This document shows positions 1-9,095 of a stretch of DNA of 64,000 bases, piece after piece. A program made the position numbers and the translations under genes. The DNA lies in the NCBI RefSeq assembly GCF_900635775.1, contig NZ_LR134167.1, positions 2,166,477 through 2,230,476 of the forward strand, in the 5' to 3' direction. This stretch comes from Avibacterium volantium (GTDB lineage Bacteria > Pseudomonadota > Gammaproteobacteria > Enterobacterales > Pasteurellaceae). Under the pieces are notes generated by a model. That model searched no databases. It had not been told where the DNA came from and was given only the letters and a program-made list of their open reading frames with translations. How positions within the stretch are numbered: position 1 is the first letter of the stretch; each line of letters starts with the position of its first letter.

Positions 1-1505
1 TCCTGTTCTTGATCCGCTAAATCGCCTAAATCAAGATCGGACTTGGTGATTGGCTGCAATGGTTTGCCATCAAATTCGGTGAGATAACTTACCATCCATT
101 CATCAATACGATCAGAAAGCAACAACACTTCAATGCCTTTCTTATTAAACAACTCTAAGTGCGGGCTATTTTTCGCCGCAATATAGCTATCTGCCGTGAT
201 GTAATAAATGGCTTTTTGACCTTCTTTCATTCGCGAAACATAATCTTGCAAGGAAACAGTTTGCTCGCTGCTATCATTATGGGTTGAAGCAAAACGATAT
301 AAACGGGCAATTTGCTCGCGGTTAGCCACATCTTCCGCCACACCTTCTTTTAATACCAAGCCAAATTCTTTCCAGAATCGTAAATATTGCTCTGGATTGT
401 CTTTCGCTAATTTTTCTAACATTTGTAATGAACGCTTGGTAAGCGCTTTACGCAAGGCGGCGGTTACTTTGTTATCTTGCAGAATTTCGCGAGAAACGTT
501 GAGCGGTAAATCATTACTATCAATTAAACCACGAATAAAACGCAGATAATTCGGCATAAATTGTTCCGCATCGTCCATAATAAACACACGTTGCACATAG
601 AGCTTCAAGCCTTGTTTGTGATCACGGTTAAAGAGATCCCAAGGGGCTTTAGACGGCACATAAAGCAGGCTGGTATATTCTTGATTTCCTTCTACTTTAT
701 TGTGCACCCATAAAAGCGGATCCGCAAAATCGTGGCTTAAATGTTTGTAAAATTCTTTATATTCTTCATCAGAGATTTCGCCTTTTGAGCGTGTCCACAA
801 GGCTTGGGCTTTGTTGATCTTTTCCCATTTCACGCCAGTTTCTTTGCCTTCATCATCATATTCTGGCGTCAAAATTTCTACTGGCAAACCAATATGATCG
901 GAATATTTGCTGATGATTTCACGCAAACGCCACGCGTTGGCAAACTCTTTATCTTCCGCACGCAAGTGCAATGTGATCTCCGTTCCACGATCTTTTTTCT
1001 CAATGTTTTCAACGGTATATTCACCTTCACCAGTGGATTCCCACAACACACCTTGATCTGCTGGCACACCTGCGGCACGGGTTTTCACGGTTACTTTATC
1101 CGCCACAATAAAGGCAGAATAAAAACCAACACCAAATTGTCCGATAAGCTGGCTGTCTTTCGCTTGATCCGCGCCAAGTGCGCTCAAAAATTCTTTCGTT
1201 CCTGATTTCGCAATCGTCCCTAAATGATCGATCACTTGCTCACGCGTCATTCCAATTCCGTTATCGCTAATGGTGATCGTTCCTTTTTCTTCATCAAAGC
1301 TGATACGCACTTTTAAATCGCCATCACCTTCATATAATTCTGGTGCAGAAAGCGCTTTAAAACGCAACTTGTCCGCCGCATCAGACGCATTTGAGATTAG
1401 CTCACGCAGGAAGATTTCTTTATTCGAGTAAAGTGAGTGGATCATTAATTGAAGTAATTGTTTAACTTCAGATTGAAATCCACGAGTTTCTTGATTTTTG
1501 TTCAT
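1..1505 (-). CDS. htpG: Chaperone protein HtpG (Hsp90), C-terminus cut by window edge
   Basis: Bacterial Hsp90, an ATP-driven cytosolic homodimeric chaperone. The reading frame starts at the ATG complementary to 1503-1505 ([10 protein letters not shown]...) behind a good Shine-Dalgarno AGAGAGGA and stays open to base 1, giving 501 residues. The family is about 625 long, so roughly the last 125 residues (most of the C-terminal dimerisation domain) lie outside. The GHKL ATPase signatures are visible: the helix [14 protein letters not shown] near residue 30-43, DNGIGM near 83 and GQFGVGFYS further on. The gene stands alone, read leftward, with a sigma-32-like promoter just upstream. Identification is by clear family motifs. 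Confidence 0.96.
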   Translation of the reverse strand, partial: MNKNQETRGFQSEVKQLLQLMIHSLYSNKEIFLRELISNASDAADKLRFKALSAPELYEGDGDLKVRISFDEEKGTITISDNGIGMTREQVIDHLGTIAKSGTKEFLSALGADQAKDSQLIGQFGVGFYSAFIVADKVTVKTRAAGVPADQGVLWESTGEGEYTVENIEKKDRGTEITLHLRAEDKEFANAWRLREIISKYSDHIGLPVEILTPEYDDEGKETGVKWEKINKAQALWTRSKGEISDEEYKEFYKHLSHDFADPLLWVHNKVEGNQEYTSLLYVPSKAPWDLFNRDHKQGLKLYVQRVFIMDDAEQFMPNYLRFIRGLIDSNDLPLNVSREILQDNKVTAALRKALTKRSLQMLEKLAKDNPEQYLRFWKEFGLVLKEGVAEDVANREQIARLYRFASTHNDSSEQTVSLQDYVSRMKEGQKAIYYITADSYIAAKNSPHLELFNKKGIEVLLLSDRIDEWMVSYLTEFDGKPLQPITKSDLDLGDLADQEQ

Positions 1506-1535
1506 ATTGTATCCTCTCTTTTGCAATGGGATCTT

Positions 1536-1563
1536 ATATAGGAATAAATAAAGGAATTTCAAC
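1536..1563 (-). promoter_or_regulatory. Candidate heat-shock (sigma-32) promoter of htpG
   Basis: On the minus strand GTTGAA (1558-1563) is followed after 14 bases by TCCTATAT (1536-1543). This matches the sigma-32 pattern CTTGAA-N13/14-CCCCATNT at 5/6 and 6/8 positions. The same region also reads as a sigma-70 pair, TTGAAA-16-TATATA. It ends about 30 bases before the htpG start codon. htpG is a classical heat-shock gene, so the sigma-32 reading is preferred. Confidence 0.55.
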
Positions 1564-1660
1564 GGGGGATTTTTTGTTCGGTGAAAGTTTAAGCATTTCT
1601 GCTGTAATAAAAATGCGGTGAAAAATGATCTGCCCCCAAAAAGTTAGACTATATTCTAAT

Positions 1661-2455
1661 TTAATTCAAGGACTGAGTTCTGTATTCCACAGGGCTTAGT
1701 CCTTTGAGCTTCACTTGAATACGCTCATTGTTGTAGTAATGAATGTACTCGTGAATCACTTTTTCAAGCTGTTCAAAGGTTTCAAACCGCTTGCCAAAGT
1801 AACATTCCGTCTTCAATCGCCCGAAAAAGCTTTCCATCGCACCATTATCAAGGCAATTACCTTTTCTCGACATACTTTGCTTAATACCGTGTTTTTTCAA
1901 TATCTCCCGATAACTCATCATTTGATACTGCCATCCTTGGTCGGAATGCAGTATCGGTTTTTCCCCCGCTAATCGGTTCACCGCTTGGGTCAACATTCTG
2001 GTTATCTGCTCAAAATTCGGACTTCTCGCCACATTATAAGCAATAATTTCGTTATTAAACAAGTCTTTAATCGGCGATAAATACACTTTGCCTTCCGCAC
2101 ATTTGAACTCGGTGATATCCGTTACCCACTTCTCATTCGGCATCGTTGCCGTAAAATCCCGTTGCAACAGATTATCGGCAATTTGTCCCACTTTGCCTTG
2201 GTAAGAACGATATTTTCTCTGCTTACTTTTTCCTTTTAACCCCAAACGTTGCATTATCGCTTGCACCCTTTTGTGGTTGATAATCAAGTATTTCCTTAAT
2301 TCCAAGGTAATTCGACGATAACCATAATTTTCGTCATTTTTGCGATAAATTTCCTCTATTTTCTGTGAAATCGCTACATTTTTATCCGACTTTGGCTTGA
2401 GATGATAAAAGAACGAACTGCGTGCCAATCCGATTAGCCTGAGTAACAATTCCAA
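1661..2455 (-). CDS. IS3-family transposase OrfB (DDE integrase domain)
   Basis: Catalytic subunit of the IS transposase. Counting from the first usable start (a TTG at 2453-2455), the RNase H-fold acidic triad is visible: D113 in [10 protein letters not shown]172 in [10 protein letters not shown] and E208 in [14 protein letters not shown]. The N-terminal HTH_21-like part includes [10 protein letters not shown]. The frame is open further upstream to about 2512, reading a family-typical segment ([18 protein letters not shown]). So the natural product is most likely an OrfAB fusion made by -1 frameshifting from orfA, not an independent start. No internal stops or lost catalytic residues. Confidence 0.92.
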   Translation of the reverse strand: MELLLRLIGLARSSFFYHLKPKSDKNVAISQKIEEIYRKNDENYGYRRITLELRKYLIINHKRVQAIMQRLGLKGKSKQRKYRSYQGKVGQIADNLLQRDFTATMPNEKWVTDITEFKCAEGKVYLSPIKDLFNNEIIAYNVARSPNFEQITRMLTQAVNRLAGEKPILHSDQGWQYQMMSYREILKKHGIKQSMSRKGNCLDNGAMESFFGRLKTECYFGKRFETFEQLEKVIHEYIHYYNNERIQVKLKGLSPVEYRTQSLN

Positions 2456-2478
2456 CGGGAAATGCGAGCGTAAGGCAT

Positions 2479-2988
2479 TTACGATGACGGCTTTTTCTGC
2501 ATTTTTTGTTGGTTGAGTTCCTGCAACTTTTTTAGCATTGCATTCTCCGCTTCTAATTCCAAAATTCGGTAACGCAAGCGTTCTTCTTCTGTTTTGGGCG
2601 TTGGTGGCATTTTAGGTGAGTTGAGTTTCATACTTGGACGACCTTTAGGTTTGAGTAATAACCCATCTATACCTTGTTTTTCAAAGCGTTGCAACCATTG
2701 ACTAATTATCCCTGAACTGGGGATATCAAAGCGAAAGCAGGCGGCTTCAGCGGAGCACTGGCCTTTTTTGATAGCTTGAATAACCTTTAATTTAAACTCA
2801 ACAGAATAATATCGTTTTTTACCTAACACAGCTAATCCATTGATTCCATTATGATTAAATTTCGCAATCCAACGTGCTAACGTTCTTTGGGGAAGCTGAA
2901 AATACTGGCGAGTAAGCGAACGGTTTTTTCCATTTTGATGATAAAAGTCGAGCACTTGTTGTTTGAAACGTTGAGTATATTTAGTCAT
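2479..2988 (-). CDS. IS3-family OrfA, DNA-binding helix-turn-helix protein
   Basis: 169 residues beginning [20 protein letters not shown]. Two tandem helix-turn-helix units are recognisable (about 5-50 and 62-110, the second with [24 protein letters not shown]), followed by a leucine-rich C-terminal helix (about 135-160) ending in a lysine-rich tail. This matches OrfA of IS150-type elements (about 170 aa). Its role is to bind the terminal repeats and to provide the N-terminus of the OrfAB fusion. The run AAAAAG (complement of 2491-2496) shortly before the stop is the likely slippery site for -1 frameshifting into orfB. Confidence 0.9.
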   Translation of the reverse strand: MTKYTQRFKQQVLDFYHQNGKNRSLTRQYFQLPQRTLARWIAKFNHNGINGLAVLGKKRYYSVEFKLKVIQAIKKGQCSAEAACFRFDIPSSGIISQWLQRFEKQGIDGLLLKPKGRPSMKLNSPKMPPTPKTEEERLRYRILELEAENAMLKKLQELNQQKMQKKPSS

Positions 2989-3076
2989 AAAAAATCTGCA
3001 CCTTAATCAATTGGTTGTTTAGTCCAACTTTTGGGGTGCAGATCAAAATCACCGCACTTTGCTATTATGAAATGAG

Positions 3077-4417
3077 TTATCTAATCACAATCTGTGCAAT
3101 GGTATATCCAACCATACAAGCTACCACGACCCCAATTAGCCCCGGCACCATAAAGCTGTGGTTGAAGTAGTATTTCCCAATTTTGGTTGTACCTGTTACG
3201 TCAAAGTTCACCGTTGCGATGTCTGACGGATAATTTGGAATAAAGAAATAACCGTAAGTGGCTGGCATTAAGCCCACTAATAATGGCGCTGGTAAGCCTA
3301 GACCAATTCCCACTGGCAACATCATTACTGCGGTGGCGGCTTGGCTGTTGATCACCACGGATACGGCAAACAATGCAAAGGCGAATGTCCAAGGGTAAGT
3401 GCTTACCATTTCAGTAATGCCTGCTTTAAATTGTGGCATTGCGAATTTGAAGTAAGTATCACTCATCCACGCAATCCCGAAAATCGCAATAGCAGCCACC
3501 ATACCTGATTTAAACACCACGCCATTTGGCACGATTTGCGGATTGGTTTTAGTCACCAATAAAATAATCCCACCAAAACATAGCATCATCATTTGAATGA
3601 TGTAAGACATTGAAATCGGTTTGATTTTTTCACCCACGCCAACTGTACGAATTTCTGGGAACATTGCGATGAACACAATCACAACAAGGGCTAATAAGAA
3701 TAAATAAACCGATTGTTTCGCCGCTGGTGGCAAGGTTTCATTTAAAGTGGTGCTAGTGGTATTTAAAATACGCTCACGCCAAATTGGATCTTGCAAACGG
3801 CGTTGGTATTCTGGATCTTGCTCAAGTTCTTTACCACGGCGCATACTATAAAGCGATAAGGCAATAGTTCCCGCCAAGGTTGCTGGCACAGTTACGCAAA
3901 TAATATCCAACAAGCTGATATGATCGAAGCCCGGCAACTCCGTGATACGCCCTAAATAAAACACCACGGCCGCAGATAATGGGCTGGAAGTAATCGCTAA
4001 TTGCGATGCCACAGAAGCCGCTGCCATTGGGCGTTCTGGACGAATTTTATTTTTCAATGCTACATCACCAATGATCGGCATAATAGAATACACCGAATGG
4101 CCTGTTCCGAGCATAAAGGTCATTAAATAAGTTACCAATGGCCCAAGCAAGGTAACCCGTTTCGGATTATTACGCAGAATTTTTTCCGCCACTTGCAGCA
4201 TAAATTTCAGCCCGCCTGCTGCTTCTAATACGGAAGCACAGGTTACCACGGCTAATATGATCAGCATTACATCAATCGGGGCTTTTCCTAATGGCATACG
4301 CAACACGAAAACTTCAATTGCCAAGCCAATTCCCGATACCACACCCAAACCAATACCACCGTATCGGCTACCGATATAAAGCATTAATAATAGAAACAAA
4401 AATTCTAAATAAAGCAT
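3077..4417 (-). CDS. dcuB: Anaerobic C4-dicarboxylate antiporter DcuB
   Basis: Inner-membrane antiporter that takes up fumarate, malate or aspartate in exchange for succinate during fumarate respiration. 446 residues, the usual DcuB length, hydrophobic throughout with about ten membrane segments. The segment GTGHSVYSIMPIIGDVALKN followed by IRPERPMAA is closer to DcuB than to DcuA. The C-terminal FNHSFMVPGLIGV is also family-typical. It is a single gene read leftward; its former terminator has been split by the IS. No proper FNR box was found upstream. Assignment to the Dcu family is sure; DcuB over DcuA is likely. Confidence 0.88.
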   Translation of the reverse strand: MLYLEFLFLLLMLYIGSRYGGIGLGVVSGIGLAIEVFVLRMPLGKAPIDVMLIILAVVTCASVLEAAGGLKFMLQVAEKILRNNPKRVTLLGPLVTYLMTFMLGTGHSVYSIMPIIGDVALKNKIRPERPMAAASVASQLAITSSPLSAAVVFYLGRITELPGFDHISLLDIICVTVPATLAGTIALSLYSMRRGKELEQDPEYQRRLQDPIWRERILNTTSTTLNETLPPAAKQSVYLFLLALVVIVFIAMFPEIRTVGVGEKIKPISMSYIIQMMMLCFGGIILLVTKTNPQIVPNGVVFKSGMVAAIAIFGIAWMSDTYFKFAMPQFKAGITEMVSTYPWTFAFALFAVSVVINSQAATAVMMLPVGIGLGLPAPLLVGLMPATYGYFFIPNYPSDIATVNFDVTGTTKIGKYYFNHSFMVPGLIGVVVACMVGYTIAQIVIR

Positions 4418-4457
4418 AGTCTATCCCTAAAATGAGTTATAAAAATTTCCGTTAGCA

Positions 4458-4485
4458 ATCATACTTTATTTACAATTTTCTACAA
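4458..4485 (-). promoter_or_regulatory. Candidate dcuB promoter
   Basis: On the minus strand TTGTAG (4480-4485), a 16-base spacer and TATGAT (4458-4463) form a plausible sigma-70 promoter about 40 bases before the dcuB start codon. Based only on match and position. Confidence 0.4.
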
Positions 4486-4540
4486 TATTCTTGGTGGGAT
4501 TATTTGATGAAAAGGCTATCTAAATCAAATTTTTATGGAG

Positions 4541-4574
4541 GAAAAAAAATTAAGGCGGTTTTTACACCGCCTTA
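4541..4574 (-). terminator. acpP rho-independent terminator
   Basis: A perfect 9-bp stem TAAGGCGGT / ACCGCCTTA (4551-4559 with 4566-4574) with a six-base loop. On the minus strand a run of T (complement of 4542-4549) follows. It begins 6 bases after the acpP stop. Confidence 0.9.
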
Positions 4575-4580
4575 ATGTGA

Positions 4581-4811
4581 TTATTGGTTGTTTTGAACAT
4601 AATCAATTGCTGATTGAACAGTGGTGATTTTTTCAGCTTCTTCATCAGGAATTTCGATATCGAATTCTTCTTCTAAAGCCATCACTAATTCAACAGTGTC
4701 TAAAGAGTCTGCACCTAAATCTTCAACGAAAGAAGCTTCTGGTTTAACGTCTTCTTCTTTAACACCTAATTGTTCAACAATGATTTTTTTTACGCGTTCT
4801 TCAATGCTCAT
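4581..4811 (-). CDS. acpP: Acyl carrier protein
   Basis: 76-residue, strongly acidic carrier of growing acyl chains for fatty-acid, phospholipid and lipid A synthesis in the cytosol. The phosphopantetheine attachment site is the DSL motif with Ser36 (GADSLD), exactly as in the E. coli protein. It lies at the distal end of the fab cluster but is separated from fabG by 311 bases, so it very likely has its own strong promoter as well. It has its own terminator. Confidence 0.98.
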   Translation of the reverse strand: MSIEERVKKIIVEQLGVKEEDVKPEASFVEDLGADSLDTVELVMALEEEFDIEIPDEEAEKITTVQSAIDYVQNNQ

Positions 4812-5122
4812 TTGCTTTTCCTATTATAGTTAGCCATAAAATAATGGTTTTATAGTGTATGTATTTTTAGCTAAGTTGCAACCTATTTTTGCAAGGTCAA
4901 ACCACAAATCAACTAACAAAAATACATTCGCTAAAAATAAGTTACGTTACTTTGCTAACGCAACAGCCAACGTAAACAATTTACATCGCTGGGGGCGATT
5001 TTAGCATTAAGCCCCCCGCTTGGCTATGCTTTCGTGCAAGAAATTGTTTTAAATCAAAGATTAAACAGAAAATCTTTTCCGTGATAGAATAAATTTTCCT
5101 TTTAAATCTTAGGGTTATGGCA
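4812..5122 (-). other. fabG-acpP intergenic region with a GC-rich hairpin
   Basis: 311 bases with no gene. On the minus strand a short A/T-rich imperfect hairpin (complement of about 5056-5077) comes first, a weak terminator candidate for fabG. It is followed by a conspicuous GC-rich stem, GGGGGC/GCCCCC (4991-4996 with 5011-5016), in otherwise AT-rich sequence. The acpP-proximal half is AT-rich and contains loose promoter-like strings (TTGCAA near 4877 and TATAAA near 4853) whose spacing is too wide for a confident call. Confidence 0.5.
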
Positions 5123-5851
5123 TTACGCCATATACATTCCACCATTAACGTGTAGGGTAGAACCAGTGATGTAACCTGCATCATCAGAGGCTAAAAATGC
5201 CACTGCTTTGGCAATATCTTTTGGTTCGCCTAAACGACCCGCAGGCACGTTAGCCAAGGTTGCCGCTTTTTGTTCTTCCGTTAATGCGTCTGTCATATCT
5301 GTGGCAATAAAGCCAGGAGCAACCACGTTTACGGTGATTCCGCGTGAAGCCACTTCTTTGGCAAGGGCTTTGCTGAAACCAATTAAACCTGCTTTTGCCG
5401 CGCAATAGTTCGCTTGTCCGGGGTTACCCATTGAGCCAACCACCGAGCCAATGGTGATAATGCGTCCAAAGCGTTTTTTCATCATTGAACGTAACATTGC
5501 TTTGGAAAGATGGAATACCGATGTGAGATTAGTTTGCAAAATATCAAACCATTCTTCATCTTTCATTCGCATTAATAGGTTATCACGGGTGATCCCTGCG
5601 TTATTAACAAGAATGTCAATATCGCCGAAATCAGCTTTGATTTGTGCAAGCACAGCATCAATAGATTGCGCGTCTGCAACATTCAATACAAGGCCTTTGC
5701 CTTTTTCACCTAAGTAAGCTGAAATGCTCTCAGCTCCTTTTTCAGAAGTGGCTGTGCCGATCACAAATGCGCCTTTTGCACTTAATTCTTCTGCAATCGC
5801 GCGTCCAATCCCACGGGTTGCCCCTGTTACTAACGCAATTTTACCTTGCAT
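5123..5851 (-). CDS. fabG: 3-oxoacyl-[acyl-carrier-protein] reductase
   Basis: NADPH-dependent reduction of beta-ketoacyl-ACP, the first reductive step of each elongation cycle. 242 residues, a short-chain dehydrogenase: nucleotide-binding TGATRGIG at 9-16, NNAG at 83-86, catalytic Ser136, Tyr149 and Lys153 (YCAAK). The C-terminal GSTLHVNGGMYM is family-typical. It follows fabD after 23 bases in the plsX-fabH-fabD-fabG operon. Confidence 0.97.
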   Translation of the reverse strand: MQGKIALVTGATRGIGRAIAEELSAKGAFVIGTATSEKGAESISAYLGEKGKGLVLNVADAQSIDAVLAQIKADFGDIDILVNNAGITRDNLLMRMKDEEWFDILQTNLTSVFHLSKAMLRSMMKKRFGRIITIGSVVGSMGNPGQANYCAAKAGLIGFSKALAKEVASRGITVNVVAPGFIATDMTDALTEEQKAATLANVPAGRLGEPKDIAKAVAFLASDDAGYITGSTLHVNGGMYMA

Positions 5852-5874
5852 AATTGTTCTCCTAATTGTCTTTT

Positions 5875-6819
5875 TTAGGCTTCGGTTAATACCGCGTGCG
5901 CTTTTTCTAGCGATGCTACATCATTGACGGCAACGGCGGTTAATTCTTTCACAATACGGCTTGTTAAACCGGTAAGCACTTTATTTGGGCCAATTTCTAC
6001 TAACACTTCAATGCCATTTTGAGCCATTTTTTCTACGGTTTCAGTCCAGCGTACAGGGCTGTATAGCTGACGAATAAGTGCGGTGCGAATTTCTTCACTT
6101 TTTTCTTCTGCTTTCACATCAACATTATTGATCACCGCAACTTCAGGGGCTTTAATGGCAATGCTTTCTAACGATACGGCAAGTTGATCTGCCGCTGGTT
6201 TCATTAAGGCACAGTGAGAAGGCACGCTCACCGCTAAAGGTAAGGCTCGTTTTGCGCCAGCTTCTTTACAGGCTGCTGCTGCACGTTCTACGGCTGCTTT
6301 TGCGCCTGCAATCACCACTTGCCCCGGTGAGTTAAAATTCACTGCTGAAACCACTTCGCCTTGCTCGGCGTCTTTACAAGCTTTGATGATTGATTCGTTA
6401 TCTAAACCAATAATAGCATACATTGCGCCTGTGCCTTCTGGCACGGCTTGTTGCATTAATTTTCCGCGTAATTCCACTAATTTAATGGCATCTTGGAAAT
6501 CAATGACACCTGCGCAAACTAAGGCAGAATATTCGCCAAGGCTATGGCCTGCCATTACACTTGGTTTTAAATCTGGATATTGTTGTTGCCAAACACGATA
6601 AATTGCCACGGAAGCGGCTAAAAGTGCGGGCTGAGTTTGCCAAGTTTTGTTTAATTCTTCCGCAGGGCCTTGTTGTACGAGTTGCCATAAATCATAACCA
6701 AGTACTTCAGAGGCTTGCTTAAAAGTTTGTTCTACAACGGGAAATTGATTAGCTAAATCCGCTAACATTCCCACTGCTTGAGATCCTTGTCCTGGGAAAA
6801 CCATTGCAAATTTTTTCAT
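5875..6819 (-). CDS. fabD: Malonyl-CoA:ACP transacylase
   Basis: Loads malonyl groups from CoA onto ACP, supplying the extender unit for fatty-acid synthesis. 314 residues; the N-terminal FPGQGSQ and the nucleophile elbow GHSLGEY with Ser93 are present, and the catalytic His lies in VPSHCALM near residue 202. It sits 47 bases after fabH and 23 before fabG. Confidence 0.97.
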   Translation of the reverse strand: MKKFAMVFPGQGSQAVGMLADLANQFPVVEQTFKQASEVLGYDLWQLVQQGPAEELNKTWQTQPALLAASVAIYRVWQQQYPDLKPSVMAGHSLGEYSALVCAGVIDFQDAIKLVELRGKLMQQAVPEGTGAMYAIIGLDNESIIKACKDAEQGEVVSAVNFNSPGQVVIAGAKAAVERAAAACKEAGAKRALPLAVSVPSHCALMKPAADQLAVSLESIAIKAPEVAVINNVDVKAEEKSEEIRTALIRQLYSPVRWTETVEKMAQNGIEVLVEIGPNKVLTGLTSRIVKELTAVAVNDVASLEKAHAVLTEA

Positions 6820-6866
6820 TCTTATATCCTATTTTCGATTTTGAGTTGCTATTCTAGCAGATAAAT

Positions 6867-7817
6867 TTAAAAACGAACTAAGGCTGCACCCCAAGTCCAA
6901 CCACCGCCAAAGGCTTCTAATAAGACTAATTGACCACGCTGAATACGTCCATCACGCACTGCTTCATCAAGGGCAGTTGGCACGGTGGCGGCACTGGTAT
7001 TGCCATAGCGATCAAGGGTGATCACCACTTGCGACATATCCATTTCTAGTTTTTTCGCGGTGGCACTGATAATGCGTAAATTCGCTTGATGTGGCACTAA
7101 CCAGTCAATATCTTTTTTATCTAAGTTATTGAAAGCAAGGGTTTCTTCCACCACGTTTGACAATTGGCTCACCGCCAATTTGAAAGTGGCATTGCCTTGC
7201 ATTGAGATATAACCAGAATGGGTATCCTTAGGTTCAGCCTGTGGTAATACGAGCATATTATCGGTATCAGGCGAAGCGTGTAAGTGGGTGGAAATAATGC
7301 CTGTATTTTCATCAGCTTCTAAAATTACCGCACCTGCACCATCACCAAATAACACCACAGTGCTGCGATCGGTTTCATCAAGATGACGTGAGTTTAAATC
7401 CGCACCGATCACCAAGGCTTTTTTCACTTGCCCGTTACGCACGAATTGATCCGCCACTGAAAGGGCATACACAAAACCTGTACAAGCCGCTGCAACATCA
7501 AAGGCAATGGCATCTTTAATGCCAAGAAGGCCTTGAATTTGGCAAGCTGCACTTGGGTAAGAATGAGAATTCGTGGTTGTGCCAACCACAATGAGATCGA
7601 TTTCTTGTGGATCGATATTGACCATTGCTAAGGCGTTTTGCGCTGCCGCTGCGCCCATTGTTGCAACGGTTTCATTCTCACCTGCAATACGGCGTTCTTT
7701 AATGCCTGAACGCGTGGTGATCCACTCATCTGAGGTATCCACCATTTTTTCTAAATCGGCATTTGTTCTCACTTGTTCTGGCGCATAGCTACCAGTGGCT
7801 AAAATTCTACTATACAT
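6867..7817 (-). CDS. fabH: 3-oxoacyl-[acyl-carrier-protein] synthase III
   Basis: Initiating condensing enzyme that joins acetyl-CoA and malonyl-ACP. 316 residues in the thiolase fold. Catalytic Cys112 sits in AAACTGF, the His in PHQAN (about 243) and the Asn in YGNTSAA (about 273), the expected Cys-His-Asn triad. It lies 30 bases after plsX in the same leftward operon. Confidence 0.97.
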   Translation of the reverse strand: MYSRILATGSYAPEQVRTNADLEKMVDTSDEWITTRSGIKERRIAGENETVATMGAAAAQNALAMVNIDPQEIDLIVVGTTTNSHSYPSAACQIQGLLGIKDAIAFDVAAACTGFVYALSVADQFVRNGQVKKALVIGADLNSRHLDETDRSTVVLFGDGAGAVILEADENTGIISTHLHASPDTDNMLVLPQAEPKDTHSGYISMQGNATFKLAVSQLSNVVEETLAFNNLDKKDIDWLVPHQANLRIISATAKKLEMDMSQVVITLDRYGNTSAATVPTALDEAVRDGRIQRGQLVLLEAFGGGWTWGAALVRF

Positions 7818-7847
7818 AACAATTTCTAATGATTAATGAATTGAAAG

Positions 7848-8882
7848 CTAATATCTTTGCAAGCCAGCTAAAATCTTTTCAGGGATTTTTTGTCTTGCTT
7901 GCTGTGCCGCATCAGCAATGGCGTAAGCAAAGCCATCAATGTTAGCACTGCCGTGGCTTTTGACGACCACAGCGGTTAAACCAATTAATGACGCGCCGTT
8001 ATATTGGTCTGGATTAATTTGTTTTAAGCGTTGATAGCTCCCTTTCAACAAGAAAGTTCGCACAAACCAGCGAAAAATCGGTTTTAAAATATGATTTGTT
8101 TTATTCAATGTTGGACTGCCTTTGAATAAAGAAATCACATTCTTTGCTGCGCCCTCTAAGGTTTTTAATGCTACATTGCCCACAAAACCGTCATTGACAA
8201 TCACATCAGCTTTGCCATTGAGCAATAAATCTCCCTCAATAAAACCAATGTAATTTAAGGTGGGATTTTGCTTCAATAATTCTGCCGCATCACGAATAGA
8301 TTTATATCCTTTAATTTCTTCGATGCCAATATTTAGCAACGCAATACGCGGAAAAACCAGATCTAAACAATTCTCGGCAAAAATTGATCCCATTAATGCA
8401 AATTGATAGAGATTTTCTGCACTACATTCAATATTGGCGCCAAGATCAAGCATTACGGAACGATCACCATTCATTGTGGGAATCACAGAAATTAACGCAG
8501 GACGCTCAATTCCTTTCAGCGGTTGCAATAAAATTTTAGCTAAACCCATTAATGCTGCCGTATTACCTGCACTCACGCACGCTTGCGCCTCGCCTTTTTG
8601 CACCGCTTCAATGGCTAAACGCATTGATGTGCCTTTGCTATGGCGCAGGGCATAAGACAAACCTTGGGTATTTTCAATGATTCTGCTGCAATGGCAAACC
8701 TTGATGCGATCTTGCAACGCAGTGGGGATATTTTCTAATAAAGGGAGAATTTTTTGGCTATCGCCAAATAATAAAAGAGAAAGCATCGGATCTTGTTCCA
8801 ACGCTTTTATGGATGCTGGGATAGTAACACGGGGACCAATGTCCCCGCCCATCACATCTAACGCAAGGGTTAGACGGCTCAA
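7848..8882 (-). CDS. plsX: Phosphate acyltransferase PlsX
   Basis: Peripheral membrane enzyme converting acyl-ACP to acyl phosphate, linking fatty-acid synthesis to phosphatidic acid formation. 344 residues, near the usual 330-356. N-terminal LALDVMGGDIGPRVTIPAS, the central SAGNTAALMGLA and VIVNDGFVGNVALKT are hallmark segments. It lies 25 bases downstream of rpmF, the conserved rpmF-plsX-fabH order. Confidence 0.96.
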   Translation of the reverse strand: MSRLTLALDVMGGDIGPRVTIPASIKALEQDPMLSLLLFGDSQKILPLLENIPTALQDRIKVCHCSRIIENTQGLSYALRHSKGTSMRLAIEAVQKGEAQACVSAGNTAALMGLAKILLQPLKGIERPALISVIPTMNGDRSVMLDLGANIECSAENLYQFALMGSIFAENCLDLVFPRIALLNIGIEEIKGYKSIRDAAELLKQNPTLNYIGFIEGDLLLNGKADVIVNDGFVGNVALKTLEGAAKNVISLFKGSPTLNKTNHILKPIFRWFVRTFLLKGSYQRLKQINPDQYNGASLIGLTAVVVKSHGSANIDGFAYAIADAAQQARQKIPEKILAGLQRY

Positions 8883-8907
8883 GTGAATACCTTATATAAA
8901 AAAGGAA

Positions 8908-9078
8908 TTACTTGTTGATCACTTTACGACCGCGGTAATAACCGTCAGCAGTAACGTGGTGACGTAAATGGGTTTCGCCAGTTGCTTTATCTACTGATAC
9001 TGCTGCAGTAGTTAAGGCATCGTGTGAACGACGCATATCACGACGTGAACGAGATTTTTTATTTTGTTGAACAGCCAT
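8908..9078 (-). CDS. rpmF: 50S ribosomal protein L32
   Basis: A 56-residue basic protein read from the ATG complementary to 9076-9078: [20 protein letters not shown] at the N-terminus, RKVINK at the end. The N-terminus and the central [17 protein letters not shown] stretch match bacterial L32. There is no CxxC zinc pair, as in the enterobacterial L32 form. It sits between yceD (17 bases upstream) and plsX (25 bases downstream), the conserved arrangement. Confidence 0.96.
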   Translation of the reverse strand: MAVQQNKKSRSRRDMRRSHDALTTAAVSVDKATGETHLRHHVTADGYYRGRKVINK

Positions 9079-9095
9079 TGGCTATACTCCTAAAT

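Larger units (their letters stand above)
1631..3040 (-). mobile_element. Insertion sequence, IS3 family, IS150-type, complete
   Basis: A 1410-bp element with two consecutive transposase frames (orfA 2479-2988, orfB to 1661) read leftward. Its ends are imperfect terminal inverted repeats: 1631-1650 begins TGCCCCCAAAAAGTTAGACT, and the complement of 3021-3040 begins TGCACCCCAAAAGTTGGACT, with 17 of 20 positions matching. GATC at 1627-1630 and again at 3041-3044 is a 4-bp target-site duplication. Length, two-frame layout and double-HTH OrfA are those of the IS150 subgroup of IS3. Both frames are intact and the duplication is perfect, so this looks like a recent, possibly active, insertion. Confidence 0.93.
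1611..3056 (-). terminator. dcuB terminator (inverted uptake-signal pair) split by the insertion sequence
   Basis: Left of the IS lies an AATGCGGTGA arm (1612-1621); right of it lies TCACCGCACTT (3049-3059). With the IS and one copy of the 4-bp GATC duplication removed, the two arms form an inverted repeat around an AAAATGATCAAAA loop, downstream of dcuB. Before the insertion this was evidently a stem-loop terminator built from two uptake signals, the usual arrangement in this window. The 1.4-kb element now separates the arms, so it probably no longer works. Confidence 0.6.

Noticed and set aside
804-1205. Rightward 133-aa frame inside htpG
   Set aside because: It lies wholly antisense to well-conserved htpG codons and has no ribosome site or family likeness.
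4504-4528. TTGAT...ATCAA upstream of dcuB as an FNR box
   Set aside because: The half-sites are 15 bases apart; an FNR site needs 4. It also lies next to the acpP terminator.
4981-5184. 67-aa frame overlapping the end of fabG
   Set aside because: It is out of frame with fabG, spans the GC-rich hairpin and has no ribosome site.
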